13,065 bases of DNA from CAZTEB01 sp964612735 (GCA_964612735.1 CAZTEB010000024.1:1-13065); one strand, 5' to 3'. Shown: positions 1-7,133, counted from the stretch's first letter. The notes: generated by a model not told the origin, from the letters alone. Numbers and translations are program-made.

Positions 1-153
1 ACTCGTGATGTTCCCAAGCCCTCACCTGGTCAACAGCTACAAGACTTGTCTGTTTACTCACCCAGCCATCCGGCCAATGCAGTGCTTGAGTTGCCAGCTG
101 GCAGAGCGGATGGGCTGGGGATTGAGGTAGGAAGCGCGGTGGTACTTAGGTAA
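1..153 (+). CDS. C-terminal fragment of an unidentified protein
   Basis: An open frame runs in from the left edge and stops at TAA (151-153), leaving 50 residues of the C terminus. The tail includes the stretch LELPAGRADGLGIEVGSAV. It has no membrane helix and no cysteine, and I recognise no catalytic motif. The composition (Pro, Gly, Ala, Val, Leu) fits a small beta-rich C-terminal domain, but that is a guess. It is on the same strand as the next gene, 66 bases away, and that gene has its own promoter-like box. It may therefore be the end of a separate transcription unit. The function cannot be told from this fragment. I am fairly sure it is coding, because the frame is open from the edge to the stop and the spacing to the next gene is normal. 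Confidence 0.6.
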   Translation, partial: TRDVPKPSPGQQLQDLSVYSPSHPANAVLELPAGRADGLGIEVGSAVVLR

Positions 154-198
154 ATCTGATTCTCCATAGAGAAGCCAATAGCCTTCACCAGGCTTAAG

Positions 199-216
199 AT
201 GGTATCATGACACCAT
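199..216. promoter_or_regulatory. Near-perfect palindrome overlapping the promoter of the Gln-rich protein gene
   Basis: The 18 bases ATGGTATCATGACACCAT read almost the same on both strands, with one mismatched base pair. The palindrome covers the extended -10 box at 200-208 and ends four bases before the start codon at 220. Its position would suit an operator for a dimeric repressor or a hairpin in the short leader. No regulator gene is seen nearby, so the role is inferred. Confidence 0.35.
200..208 (+). promoter_or_regulatory. Extended -10 promoter box (TGG-TATCAT)
   Basis: TGG followed by TATCAT matches the TGn extended -10 form in 5 of 6 hexamer positions. The predicted transcription start, seven bases after the hexamer, is about 215, giving a leader of only about five bases before the ATG at 220. 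There is no Shine-Dalgarno sequence in front of that ATG, which agrees with nearly leaderless expression. No convincing -35 box is seen; extended -10 promoters often lack one. Confidence 0.4.
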
Positions 217-219
217 AGT

Positions 220-1125
220 ATGCCTGCTCAATCTCAGTTTCAGTCTAAGCTGCGTTCGGCTTTTGCCGATGGTAGCTCAGCTTTAGTATCATCAAGCACT
301 TCAATTTCCCCTCAACCTCGAGGAGCCGTTGTTTCTGATGCAGTGGCTTCTCAACCAATTCCTACAACGAATGCGTCCTCGGCTATGGATCACGTAGCTA
401 CGATGAACACCATCTTAGATGAAATCGAAAGCAATAGAGTTGATTCCCAGCCAGCTCAAGAGCAAGTTGCCCCTCAGTCGTCTCAAGAGCACACTCAGGC
501 ACTCTCGGGTGACACAGTTGCTGACCAAGTTGTTGAGCGACCTCAGGCTCAAGTGCCAGCGCAACCAAGTACATTCCAAGAAGCGATCGCTCAACCTTCT
601 ACAGCTCCCACTCAACCCGCAGCTGTAGCTGGTCCAGTGACTTTGCCAGATCAGGCTCACTCAGGCCTTGCTTCACAAGCATTGCCTTCAGCTGCTGATC
701 AGGCCTACTACCAGCATCAAGCCCAACAAAGTGGCCAGTCTTTCAAGGAAGTGGTAGCAGCTCCGGCTCAGACAGCTGTTGAGTCTACGACAGCCGCAGC
801 AGCGCCAGTAGAAGCTGGTGCTAACATCCAGTACGTTGAGCAAGAAAAGACGCCAGAGCTACCACCGGAGGTGGAAGGATACTTGCAGCATGTGGAAGAT
901 AACGCTGACCAAGCTCCTGAGGAGATCGTGATTGCTGATGCCACTTCGACGCCGCTGGCGCCAAAATACCCCAAGCAGTCGGTAGTGGTGTTGCCCATTA
1001 CCCCAGAAGTAGAAGAAGAGGGTGCTAAGAAAAATACTTCTTTCAGCATTCGTTGGTTAGTAGAGTGGAGTCGGAAACTGATGAAAGTCTTTTCAGGGAC
1101 TATAATATACAGAGAAGATAGCTAG
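220..1125 (+). CDS. Gln/Ala/Pro/Ser-rich hypothetical protein upstream of the VirD4-like ATPase
   Basis: This is a 301-residue protein that I cannot assign to a family. Residues 1-240 are low complexity, rich in Gln, Ala, Pro, Ser and Thr, and probably disordered. There is no signal peptide, no clear membrane helix and no cysteine. The C terminus changes character: an acidic patch (EVEEEG), a KK pair, then an amphipathic stretch around SIRWLVEWSRKLMKVF (about residues 276-291) that could bind a membrane or a partner. The ATG at 220 is the first start after an extended -10 box. The ATPase gene begins 16 bases after the stop, so the two are probably coexpressed and may work together. A role as a disordered adaptor, substrate or coupling protein for the ATPase is inference from position only. 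The reading frame is confident, the function is not. Confidence 0.75.
   Translation: MPAQSQFQSKLRSAFADGSSALVSSSTSISPQPRGAVVSDAVASQPIPTTNASSAMDHVATMNTILDEIESNRVDSQPAQEQVAPQSSQEHTQALSGDTVADQVVERPQAQVPAQPSTFQEAIAQPSTAPTQPAAVAGPVTLPDQAHSGLASQALPSAADQAYYQHQAQQSGQSFKEVVAAPAQTAVESTTAAAAPVEAGANIQYVEQEKTPELPPEVEGYLQHVEDNADQAPEEIVIADATSTPLAPKYPKQSVVVLPITPEVEEEGAKKNTSFSIRWLVEWSRKLMKVFSGTIIYREDS
1101..1106 (+). promoter_or_regulatory. Perfect -10 hexamer (TATAAT) before the ATPase gene
   Basis: TATAAT lies inside the last codons of the Gln-rich gene, 35 bases before the ATPase start. A transcript starting near 1113 would carry a leader of about 29 bases with a weak purine-rich patch (CTAGGGA) before the ATG at 1142. 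No matching -35 hexamer is visible at the usual spacing, so this is a possible internal promoter only. Confidence 0.3.
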
Positions 1126-1141
1126 GGATTGCTAACAAAAC

Positions 1142-3478
1142 ATGTCAGGTTCATTTAATTCGTTTCTAGCAGGAGTCATCCAACTGGGCTTAAGCGTGGT
1201 GTTGATTATCGTGGCCTTAGCTATAGCAGGCGTTTTTATATACATGTGCATTCAGTGGTTGAAGCATCGTAGGCGCGAAGACTACTCACTGGAATTTGTG
1301 ACGCTTCAGATCAAATTGCCCAGAGATAACGAGATAAAGATCGATGCAGCCGAACAGATGTTTGCTGGTTTGTATTCGTTGAAAAAAACGGGTTGGTTGG
1401 CGTGGGCTCAACCTGAAGACATGATTTCATTTGAGATCGTAGCGCTTAAAGAGCACATTGCCTTTTATGTCAGTTGCTCACGAGAGATCAGAGATTTGGT
1501 GGAGAAGCAAATTCATGGCGCATATCCACAAGCTGATATTCATGAGCATGATGAGGTCAATATTTTCTCAGAAAAAGGCAGAGTTGCTTTTGCCTCGATA
1601 GGTTCCGAGAAGGGCAGTTATATGCCGATCAAAACCTACAAAGATTTGCCGACAGATGGTTTGTCATTGATCACTTCTGCTATGGGTAAGATGAGTGAAG
1701 GTGAAGGTGCAATACTGCAGATTTTACTCGAGCCGGTCGGAAGACGCTGGCAGAATAAGGGTCGATCATACATTGCGTCTCAGAAGAAGCGAGAAGCTGA
1801 TCCTGATAAGGCCACCTACTCGCACGATCCTAAGGAGATGGAGGCAATTGGTAATAAGGTAGAAAAACCAGGCTTTCGTGTTTCCATCAGAGTGGTGGTG
1901 TCGTCACCACAGGAGCACATGGCGGATTCTCACCTGAATAACATCGTCGGTGCTTTTGCTCAGTTTACTTCGGCTCACAACGGCTTCAAGCGTCACTTCA
2001 CTTTCATCAAGCACTTGTTCATGATCGACTTTATCTATAAGTACATGCCACTGTTCCACAAGGGAACATCAATTCTTAACACTGAAGAGCTGGCCAGTAT
2101 TTTTCACTTGCCAAACAAGACTGTCGAGACGCATCACATTCAGTGGTTGAACGCTAAACACGCGCCAGCTTCAGACTTGATTCCTCACGAAGGTTTGTAC
2201 TTGGGCCACTCAGTGTATCGAGGCGATAAGCGTAAGATTTTTATGTCTATGAATGATAGGCGTCGCCACATGTACATCATCGGAAAGACGGGAACTGGTA
2301 AATCAGAATTCTTGAAAGAAATGATCTTGCAAGATATTGAAGCTGGTCATGGCGTGTGCGCAATTGACCCTCATGGTGAGTTTGTAGAAGATATTTTACA
2401 GCTGATGCCCCCTGAGCGCGCCGAGGACGTAATTTACTTTAACCCCTCTGATCTCGACCGACCGATGGGTATGAACATGATGGAAGCTGACACTGAAGAA
2501 CAGCAGCACTTCGTGGTGAGTTCGATTATTGGCTTGATGTATAAGCTCTATGACCCACATCGCACTGGTATCATCGGTCCACGGTTTGAGCATGCTATCA
2601 GAAATGCCATGCTGACGATTATGTCTAAGAAAGGAACCACCTTCATTGAGTTGGTTCGTGTTTTGACGGACACCAAGTTTGTGGAAGAGATGTTGCCGTA
2701 CGTCAAAGACCCAGTGGTGAAGCGCTACTGGACTGACCAAATAGCTCAAACGTCCGACTTTCATAAATCAGAAGTATTGGACTACATCGTCTCTAAGTTT
2801 GGTCGGTTTGTGACCAATAAAACTATGCGCAACATCATCGGTCAGCCCCAAAGTGCTTTTAATTTCCGCAAGGCTATGGACGAGAAAAAGATCATTTTAT
2901 GTAATTTGTCCAAGGGCATCTTAGGTGAGGAAGACGCTAAGTTTTTAGGATTGATCTTAGTGCCAAAAGTGTTGACGGCTGCTATGAGTAGACAAGACGT
3001 GCCGATGAATGATCGTCACGACTTCTTCTTATACGTTGACGAGTTTCAAAACTATGCGACTGAAGACTTTGCTGTGATCTTGGCTGAAGCTCGTAAGTAT
3101 CGATTGAATCTAATCGTAGCGAATCAGTACATTGGCCAGATCGATGAAGAGATTAAAAATGCTGTGTTTGGTAATGTTGGTACCATGGTCTCATTCAGAA
3201 TCGGGGTCCAAGATGCTAACTTCATTCAGCATGAATTTTCACCGATGTTTAATGAAACTGATTTAGCTAACATCGAAAAATTCCATGTCTACATAAAAAC
3301 GATCGTTAATAACGAGCCCGTACCGGCTTTCAGCATGTCGTTGATGAAAGATATGGAGGCTCAGGAAGCTCGGATGAATCCTCGACTGGCTGAGATGATT
3401 AAGCAGCTATCAAGGCTTAAGTACGGTAAAGATCGTGAGTCGGTTGAGGCTGAGATGTCTACTCGGGCGAAGTTGTAG
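1142..3478 (+). CDS. Membrane-anchored VirD4/TraG/HerA-type AAA+ ATPase
   Basis: This 778-residue protein resembles type IV secretion coupling ATPases and HerA-like DNA pumps, which use ATP to move DNA or protein through the membrane. One strong membrane helix lies at about residues 10-38, followed by a basic cytoplasmic KHRRR. Residues 50-340 form a large domain I cannot name. The ATPase core starts with Walker A GKTGTGKS at 381-388, then IDPHGEF near 407-414. Walker B FFLYVDE at 628-634 is followed by FQNYATEDFAVILAEARKY and VANQ, typical of the TraG/TraD conserved C-terminal part. Key nucleotide-binding residues (K387, D633, E634) are intact, so it should be active. It follows the Gln-rich gene by 16 bases. 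The minus-strand gene downstream overlaps its last 20 bases. No relaxase, VirB4 or other type IV parts are in view, so whether the substrate is DNA or protein is open. Confidence 0.85.
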   Translation: MSGSFNSFLAGVIQLGLSVVLIIVALAIAGVFIYMCIQWLKHRRREDYSLEFVTLQIKLPRDNEIKIDAAEQMFAGLYSLKKTGWLAWAQPEDMISFEIVALKEHIAFYVSCSREIRDLVEKQIHGAYPQADIHEHDEVNIFSEKGRVAFASIGSEKGSYMPIKTYKDLPTDGLSLITSAMGKMSEGEGAILQILLEPVGRRWQNKGRSYIASQKKREADPDKATYSHDPKEMEAIGNKVEKPGFRVSIRVVVSSPQEHMADSHLNNIVGAFAQFTSAHNGFKRHFTFIKHLFMIDFIYKYMPLFHKGTSILNTEELASIFHLPNKTVETHHIQWLNAKHAPASDLIPHEGLYLGHSVYRGDKRKIFMSMNDRRRHMYIIGKTGTGKSEFLKEMILQDIEAGHGVCAIDPHGEFVEDILQLMPPERAEDVIYFNPSDLDRPMGMNMMEADTEEQQHFVVSSIIGLMYKLYDPHRTGIIGPRFEHAIRNAMLTIMSKKGTTFIELVRVLTDTKFVEEMLPYVKDPVVKRYWTDQIAQTSDFHKSEVLDYIVSKFGRFVTNKTMRNIIGQPQSAFNFRKAMDEKKIILCNLSKGILGEEDAKFLGLILVPKVLTAAMSRQDVPMNDRHDFFLYVDEFQNYATEDFAVILAEARKYRLNLIVANQYIGQIDEEIKNAVFGNVGTMVSFRIGVQDANFIQHEFSPMFNETDLANIEKFHVYIKTIVNNEPVPAFSMSLMKDMEAQEARMNPRLAEMIKQLSRLKYGKDRESVEAEMSTRAKL

Positions 3479-3752
3479 GGCTAGTTTCACTCTGTAGTCG
3501 CTGGTACTTTCGAACTACTTGCTGACAGTACAAGTACGTGCCGTAGTCGACGGCACTTTCTTGAAATGTTTTTTCAGAGTCATGTTTTCTAAGTGTTAGG
3601 AACTCTTTGACGGCGGTGGTGGTATGAGTGAGGAGGGTTGTTGATCGTTCTACTAAGGTGTTAATTTGATCACTGGTGCTGGAGGCGTAGAGGGGTTGGG
3701 GGATGCTAAAAAATAACAATGAAGCTAAAAGCAGTGTGAGTAGTATTTTCAT
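3459..3752 (-). CDS. Small putative secreted protein
   Basis: This 97-residue protein begins with a classic signal peptide: MKILL, a hydrophobic run to about residue 17, then a c-region ending PLYASS, with likely cleavage after Ala23. The predicted mature part of about 74 residues is polar, Thr/Ser-rich and helical in look, with a single cysteine in YLYCQQ and a low-complexity end (SPTTSPE). I recognise no family. The gene is convergent with the ATPase gene, and their 3' ends overlap by 20 bases. The space before its ATG contains only a loose purine-rich region (GAAGAGAGCAAGA) and no good Shine-Dalgarno. It lies 229 bases beyond the exporter permease on the same strand, so it probably has its own promoter. 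It is likely real because of the signal peptide, but a chance frame cannot be fully excluded. Confidence 0.55.
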   Translation of the reverse strand: MKILLTLLLASLLFFSIPQPLYASSTSDQINTLVERSTTLLTHTTTAVKEFLTLRKHDSEKTFQESAVDYGTYLYCQQVVRKYQRLQSETSPTTSPE

Positions 3753-3815
3753 TTTCTGATCTTGCTCTCTTCATCCCTTCCCACACCTGACGGCAGCCTA
3801 CCAATCTGCCTAAGT

Positions 3816-3867
3816 GAAGTTTTTCCGCTATCTTTAGTTTGTAACTAAAGTACCAGGTCAAAACTTC
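3816..3867. repeat. Nested inverted repeat in the gap between the small secreted protein and the permease gene
   Basis: An outer pair GAAGTTTT (3816-3823) and AAAACTTC (3860-3867) encloses an inner perfect 7-base pair CTTTAGT (3832-3838) and ACTAAAG (3844-3850) with a 5-base loop. The flanking internal loop is nearly symmetric, 8 and 9 bases. The structure lies in the 229-base non-coding stretch 3753-3981, where I see no gene. It could be a structured leader, a small RNA or a transcription barrier. It has no U-tract directly after it on either strand. Confidence 0.4.
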
Positions 3868-3943
3868 AATTCAGGTTTAGTGAAGTGATCGAAGTTCGCT
3901 TAATTATGTTATTTTTTTACCTATTACTTACTACTTTGCACCC

Positions 3944-3964
3944 CTCTCACCTTATAGGTGAGAG
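3944..3964. terminator. Perfect 9-base hairpin just after the exporter permease gene
   Basis: CTCTCACCT and AGGTGAGAG form a perfect 9-base stem around a 3-base centre, 17 bases beyond the permease stop. The position suits the end of the exporter transcript. On the minus strand it is followed by GGGGTGC rather than a U-tract, so it is not a standard intrinsic terminator. It may protect the 3' end of the RNA instead. Confidence 0.4.
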
Positions 3965-3981
3965 ACTAAACACCAACACAT

Positions 3982-5187
3982 CTACTCATATCGCAACGCC
4001 TCAATCGGTGACAGTTTAGCTGCTCGTCGGGCTGGAGCAGCACCAAAGATGATTCCCACCGCTCCCGAGACTCCAAAGGCAAGGGCGACAGCTTCTGGTG
4101 TGACTCTGGCAGGAATAAACTGCTGTATGGCCATGGTGCCGGCGAAGGCTATGGCTATGCCTATCAAACCACCGAGTACTGAGAGCACAGCAGCTTCGAT
4201 CAAAAACTGCAGCAGAATGGTGTTGGGGGTAGCACCAAGCGCTTTGCGAAGGCCGATCTCACGAGTTCGCTCAGTCACTGATACCAGCATGATGTTCATG
4301 ATGCCGATGCCTCCTACTACCAGTGAAATAGCGGCAATGCCACCCAAGCCGACGGTCAGCACGCCGAGGATTTGATTGATGGTATCAAGGATTTCTGTCT
4401 GGTCGATCACAGCATACTCATCGTCTTCCAAGCGACGTGCTAAGGTTTTCTCGATCTCAGCTTTTGCTTCATCAATGTTCTGTGTGTCTTTTACTTTGAT
4501 GATCATCCTGATAATAGTTTGGGTATCGTACTCACGGAAGAAGGTGGGAAGTGGAATGTAGATGTAGGTATCGAACGAAGGCCCGCCGAAACCACTGCCT
4601 TTCTCTTCAGCGACGCCAACTACCTTATAGCTTCTGCCTCCTACTTTTACTTGTTTGCCAATCGGATCGACGTTACCAAAGAGCTCCTCTGCTACGGAAA
4701 AGCCCAGCACTACAACTCGGTCGCTGCCTTTCTCTTCACGCTCATTGAAAAATCTGCCTTTTTCAGCCGGTGTATTAAACGCCACTTCGTAGTTTGAGGT
4801 TGTTCCTAAGATAGTGGTGTTTTCTTCTTTATCTGCAAACGCGATGGTGTCTGTTTGGATGTTAAACGGCGCCACCATATCAACATATTCTCGGAGACGC
4901 TCGATGTCTTGGACATTTCTGAGTCGTAGCTGACTATTGGCTATTGAAGTTGCGGCCTCTTCGCTATTGATGCCGCCACCATCGCCAAAGATGTCATTGG
5001 GGAAGACGATGAGGTTGTTAGCACCAAGCTCATTAAACTGTTCCGTCACGAAAGCTGATAGACCATTGCCGATAGCGGTTAACATCACCACTGAGCCTAC
5101 GCCAATGATGATGCCGAGCATGGTGAGGAAGCTGCGGACTTTATTGGTGCTGATGGCTTTAAGGGCGATTGAAAAGGTTTCGGTCAT
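3982..5187 (-). CDS. MacB/FtsX-type ABC transporter permease
   Basis: This 401-residue permease is the membrane part of a MacB-type exporter. These type VII ABC systems transmit ATP-driven movement to an extracytoplasmic domain rather than passing substrate through their own helices. Residues 1-40 hold the usual short amphipathic lead and first helix, with SFLTMLGIIIGVGSVVMLTA. Residues about 45-270 form the extracytoplasmic MacB periplasmic-core-like domain. The last third has three helices, with the FtsX hallmark IGIMNIMLVSVTERTREIGLRKALGA and then the C-terminal pair. Length is typical of stand-alone MacB permeases, whose ATPase is a separate protein, as here. It lies 145 bases after the ATPase gene on the same strand, and that spacer carries a hairpin. 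The start ATG has no Shine-Dalgarno but a -10-like TAAAAT a few bases upstream. Substrate is unknown; antimicrobial peptides or lipids are common for the family. Confidence 0.92.
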   Translation of the reverse strand: MTETFSIALKAISTNKVRSFLTMLGIIIGVGSVVMLTAIGNGLSAFVTEQFNELGANNLIVFPNDIFGDGGGINSEEAATSIANSQLRLRNVQDIERLREYVDMVAPFNIQTDTIAFADKEENTTILGTTSNYEVAFNTPAEKGRFFNEREEKGSDRVVVLGFSVAEELFGNVDPIGKQVKVGGRSYKVVGVAEEKGSGFGGPSFDTYIYIPLPTFFREYDTQTIIRMIIKVKDTQNIDEAKAEIEKTLARRLEDDEYAVIDQTEILDTINQILGVLTVGLGGIAAISLVVGGIGIMNIMLVSVTERTREIGLRKALGATPNTILLQFLIEAAVLSVLGGLIGIAIAFAGTMAIQQFIPARVTPEAVALAFGVSGAVGIIFGAAPARRAAKLSPIEALRYE

Positions 5188-5192
5188 AATAA

Positions 5193-5198
5193 ATTTTA
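5193..5198 (-). promoter_or_regulatory. -10-like TAAAAT immediately before the permease start
   Basis: On the minus strand TAAAAT is followed by TTATT and the ATG at 5187, which would put a transcript start within a base or two of the start codon. It lacks the TGn extension, and the region is AT-rich, so a chance match is quite possible. Confidence 0.25.
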
Positions 5199-5199
5199 A

Positions 5200-5244
5200 T
5201 TAGTAACTAAACGCTCCAACAAACAACTTCTTCAGAACCCTCAT
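5200..5244 (-). CDS. Possible 14-residue leader peptide before the permease gene
   Basis: A short frame encodes MRVLKKLFVGAFSY and stops with TAA 12 bases before the permease start. It begins inside the hairpin loop at 5232-5260 and covers the 3' arm of that hairpin, so translating it would open the structure. The peptide is basic and hydrophobic, like some regulatory leader peptides. There is no Shine-Dalgarno in front of it. Frames this short arise often by chance, so this is speculative. Confidence 0.2.
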   Translation of the reverse strand: MRVLKKLFVGAFSY

Positions 5245-5270
5245 AGTACTCGGGACATTCAGAAGTTGTT
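5222..5270. repeat. Inverted repeat between the exporter ATPase and permease genes
   Basis: AACAACTTCT (5222-5231) and AGAAGTTGTT (5261-5270) are perfect 10-base complements separated by 29 bases. Inside the loop CCC and GGG can pair further. It sits in the 145-base spacer between two genes of one exporter, 34 bases before the permease ATG. A role in mRNA processing or unequal expression of the two subunits is plausible. There is no U-tract on the minus strand, so it is not a terminator. Confidence 0.45.
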
Positions 5271-5332
5271 GTTCGCACTTAGTTAACTCCCTTGTTCATA
5301 CTACTAACCTTTATGTTCACTTTCTACCAACT

Positions 5333-6052
5333 TCACCCCGCTCTTTTCACTAACTTCTCAACATCCTTAGCACCCTTAATTTTGCCGTCACTCACGATCT
5401 TGCCGTCCTTCATCAACACTAGTCGCTTGGCTATCTGTGCGTCATGTGCATCGTGCGTTACCATGATGATGGTCGAGCCTTCTTTATGGAGTTGAAGGAG
5501 AAGTTCTTTTACAGCCTCACCACTTTTGGAGTCGAGGTTGCCGGTTGGTTCGTCAGCAAAGATGATCGAAGGATCATTCACCAATGCTCTTGCGATAGCT
5601 ACGCGTTGTTGCTGACCACCTGAGAGTTGAGCTGGTGTATTGTGGAGGCGATCACCTAGGCCCACCTTTTCCAGCATGGCTTGAGCACGTTGGTTGCGTT
5701 CTGGATTTTTTACTCCTGCATAGACGAGTGGTAGTGCTACGTTATCCAGCGCTGAGGTGCGAGCCAATAGGTTGAACTGCTGAAAAATAAAGCCAATTTC
5801 TTTGTTTCTCAGTTTAGCTCGTTCTACCTCGCTGTAGCTAGTTACGTCATGGTCTTTTAGTTTAATGCTTCCAGAAGTTGGAGTGGCTAACATACTGGCG
5901 ACTTGTAGAAAGGTCGATTTGCCCGAACCTGAGGCGCCCATAATTGCTACGAGCTCACCTTGTTTGACATCTAGGGAAATTGAGTCGAGAGCGGCAATGA
6001 TATTCTCACCAAGTTGGTACTTCTTCGAGATGGAGTCGAGTGATAGTAGCAT
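5333..6052 (-). CDS. MacB/LolD-type ABC transporter ATP-binding protein
   Basis: This 239-residue ATPase powers the adjacent exporter from the cytoplasmic side. All catalytic motifs are present: Walker A GASGSGKST at 39-47, Q-loop glutamine near 91-92 in IFQQFNLL, signature LSGGQQQR at 143-150, Walker B IIFADE at 163-168 and the H-loop histidine H200 in IMVTH. The order, spacing and the phrase ADEPTGNLDSKSG are typical of the MacB/LolD/FtsE group. It starts 22 bases after the membrane-fusion gene. The likely Shine-Dalgarno CAGGTG lies 11 bases before the ATG and is folded into a small hairpin that also holds the upstream stop codon, suggesting translational coupling. It is the only gene in the window ending in TGA; the long frames elsewhere contain no internal TGA, so TGA is a normal stop here. 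Confidence 0.95.
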   Translation of the reverse strand: MLLSLDSISKKYQLGENIIAALDSISLDVKQGELVAIMGASGSGKSTFLQVASMLATPTSGSIKLKDHDVTSYSEVERAKLRNKEIGFIFQQFNLLARTSALDNVALPLVYAGVKNPERNQRAQAMLEKVGLGDRLHNTPAQLSGGQQQRVAIARALVNDPSIIFADEPTGNLDSKSGEAVKELLLQLHKEGSTIIMVTHDAHDAQIAKRLVLMKDGKIVSDGKIKGAKDVEKLVKRAG

Positions 6053-6064
6053 GTTGTCATTTGC

Positions 6065-6084
6065 ACCTGATTGCTTACTCAGGT
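6065..6084 (-). promoter_or_regulatory. Hairpin holding the fusion-protein stop codon and the ATPase ribosome-binding site
   Basis: On the minus strand ACCTGA and TCAGGT pair perfectly across an 8-base loop. The stop codon TAA of the membrane-fusion gene lies at the start of the loop, and the 3' arm contains CAGGTG, the best Shine-Dalgarno for the ATPase. A ribosome reaching the stop codon would open the stem and free the site, which is the usual layout for translational coupling. The stem is only six pairs, so its strength is uncertain. Confidence 0.4.
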
Positions 6085-7127
6085 ATTAGCACCCAGTCAT
6101 CAGTAGTTAGGCCATCAAGTACTTCTACCTTGTCATCAGTTTCAAGACCAACTTCGATCTGTCGCTCTTGAGTTTCATGCTCACCCACTTTGACTTCAAC
6201 GAAGGTTTGGTCATCTCGCTCGATCAAAGCAAACAAGGGGATCGTCAAGACATTCTCGCGTCGGTCTACTACAATACTGGCGTCACCGTTCATTCCCAAG
6301 CGATAAAAATCTAATCCATGTTGGGTAGTGTCGAGGGGAAGCTCGACGATGAAGATGGTGCCGCTAGTTGTTTCGGTGCTGCTGTAGGCGATGTACTCTA
6401 TGACGCTGTTCACGTCGGTGTCGAGATGGGCGTCAAGGTTAATGGTCGTTTCTTGGCCAAGCGCAACGGCTGCAATATCAGATTCGTCTACTTCTGCTCT
6501 GAACACAAGTGTTTGGGGATTGATCAGTTCGAAGTAATCAGTGGAGAGTAATTGGACACCAGTAACAGCTGTGGGCGACTGGGTGAGGATGCCTTCGAAA
6601 GGTGCATAAAGCCTAGTATTTTGGATGGCAATATCCCTGATTTCAACATCGAGCACTTCATTGTCTAAATCGAGTTGATCTTGCTGACGAGCACGATTCA
6701 GCCTAGAAGTAATAGGAGCCGTTTCGGTGGTATTTTCCCACTCGAGTCTTTCTTGGCGAAAGGTGTTGAGGTCTTGCTGGAGTTGCTTCTGGAGTGTCGC
6801 TTGGTCGATCACGGCGATGGTTTGCCATTTTTCAACCCGATCACCTTCTTGGGCGCCTATGAAGGTGACTTTACCACCAGCTAGGAAGCGAAGTCGCGCT
6901 TTTTCCTTGGCATCAACTACCCCAGAAACTTCGAGAGTTTTAACAAGATTTTCTCGTACAGGATGTTCAAAGGTGAGCTCGGGCTGATTAGTTACTTGGC
7001 GGCGATACTGCCACCAGCCGATGCCAGCCAGAACCACTGCCGCAAGCAGCAGCCATTTCCAGTTGGTAACAACAAAATCCCGCAGCCAGATCGCTTTTGA
7101 TCCGACCCAGGCCATAACGTTGGGCAT
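6075..7127 (-). CDS. Membrane-fusion (HlyD/MacA-like) subunit of the exporter
   Basis: This 350-residue protein is the extracytoplasmic adaptor of the MacAB-type exporter. A signal-anchor helix lies at about residues 23-39 (NWKWLLLAAVVLAGIGWW). It is followed by the beta-barrel and half-lipoyl strand around EVSGVVDAKEKARLRFLAGG, a short coiled-coil stretch around residues 107-145, then the second lipoyl half (TRLYAPFEGILTQ) and C-terminal barrel domains. These features match the RND/HlyD adaptor family. A longer frame exists upstream to 7208, but it would read through the tRNA, so the ATG at 7127 is preferred. An extended -10 box there predicts a start exactly at this ATG, with no Shine-Dalgarno. 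The helical hairpin is short. With no outer-membrane channel gene nearby, a YknX-like role in a single-membrane cell is more likely than a TolC-linked one. Confidence 0.85.
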   Translation of the reverse strand: MPNVMAWVGSKAIWLRDFVVTNWKWLLLAAVVLAGIGWWQYRRQVTNQPELTFEHPVRENLVKTLEVSGVVDAKEKARLRFLAGGKVTFIGAQEGDRVEKWQTIAVIDQATLQKQLQQDLNTFRQERLEWENTTETAPITSRLNRARQQDQLDLDNEVLDVEIRDIAIQNTRLYAPFEGILTQSPTAVTGVQLLSTDYFELINPQTLVFRAEVDESDIAAVALGQETTINLDAHLDTDVNSVIEYIAYSSTETTSGTIFIVELPLDTTQHGLDFYRLGMNGDASIVVDRRENVLTIPLFALIERDDQTFVEVKVGEHETQERQIEVGLETDDKVEVLDGLTTDDWVLIPE

Positions 7128-7133
7128 ATACTC

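Noticed and set aside
4519..4797. Plus-strand frame of 92 residues inside the permease gene
   Set aside because: It is antisense to a clear MacB-type gene, has no recognisable domain and no start signal.
5333..5335. Reassignment of TGA as glycine (code 25), since only one gene ends in TGA
   Set aside because: All long frames read through without any internal TGA and glycine uses normal GGN codons, so the standard code holds.
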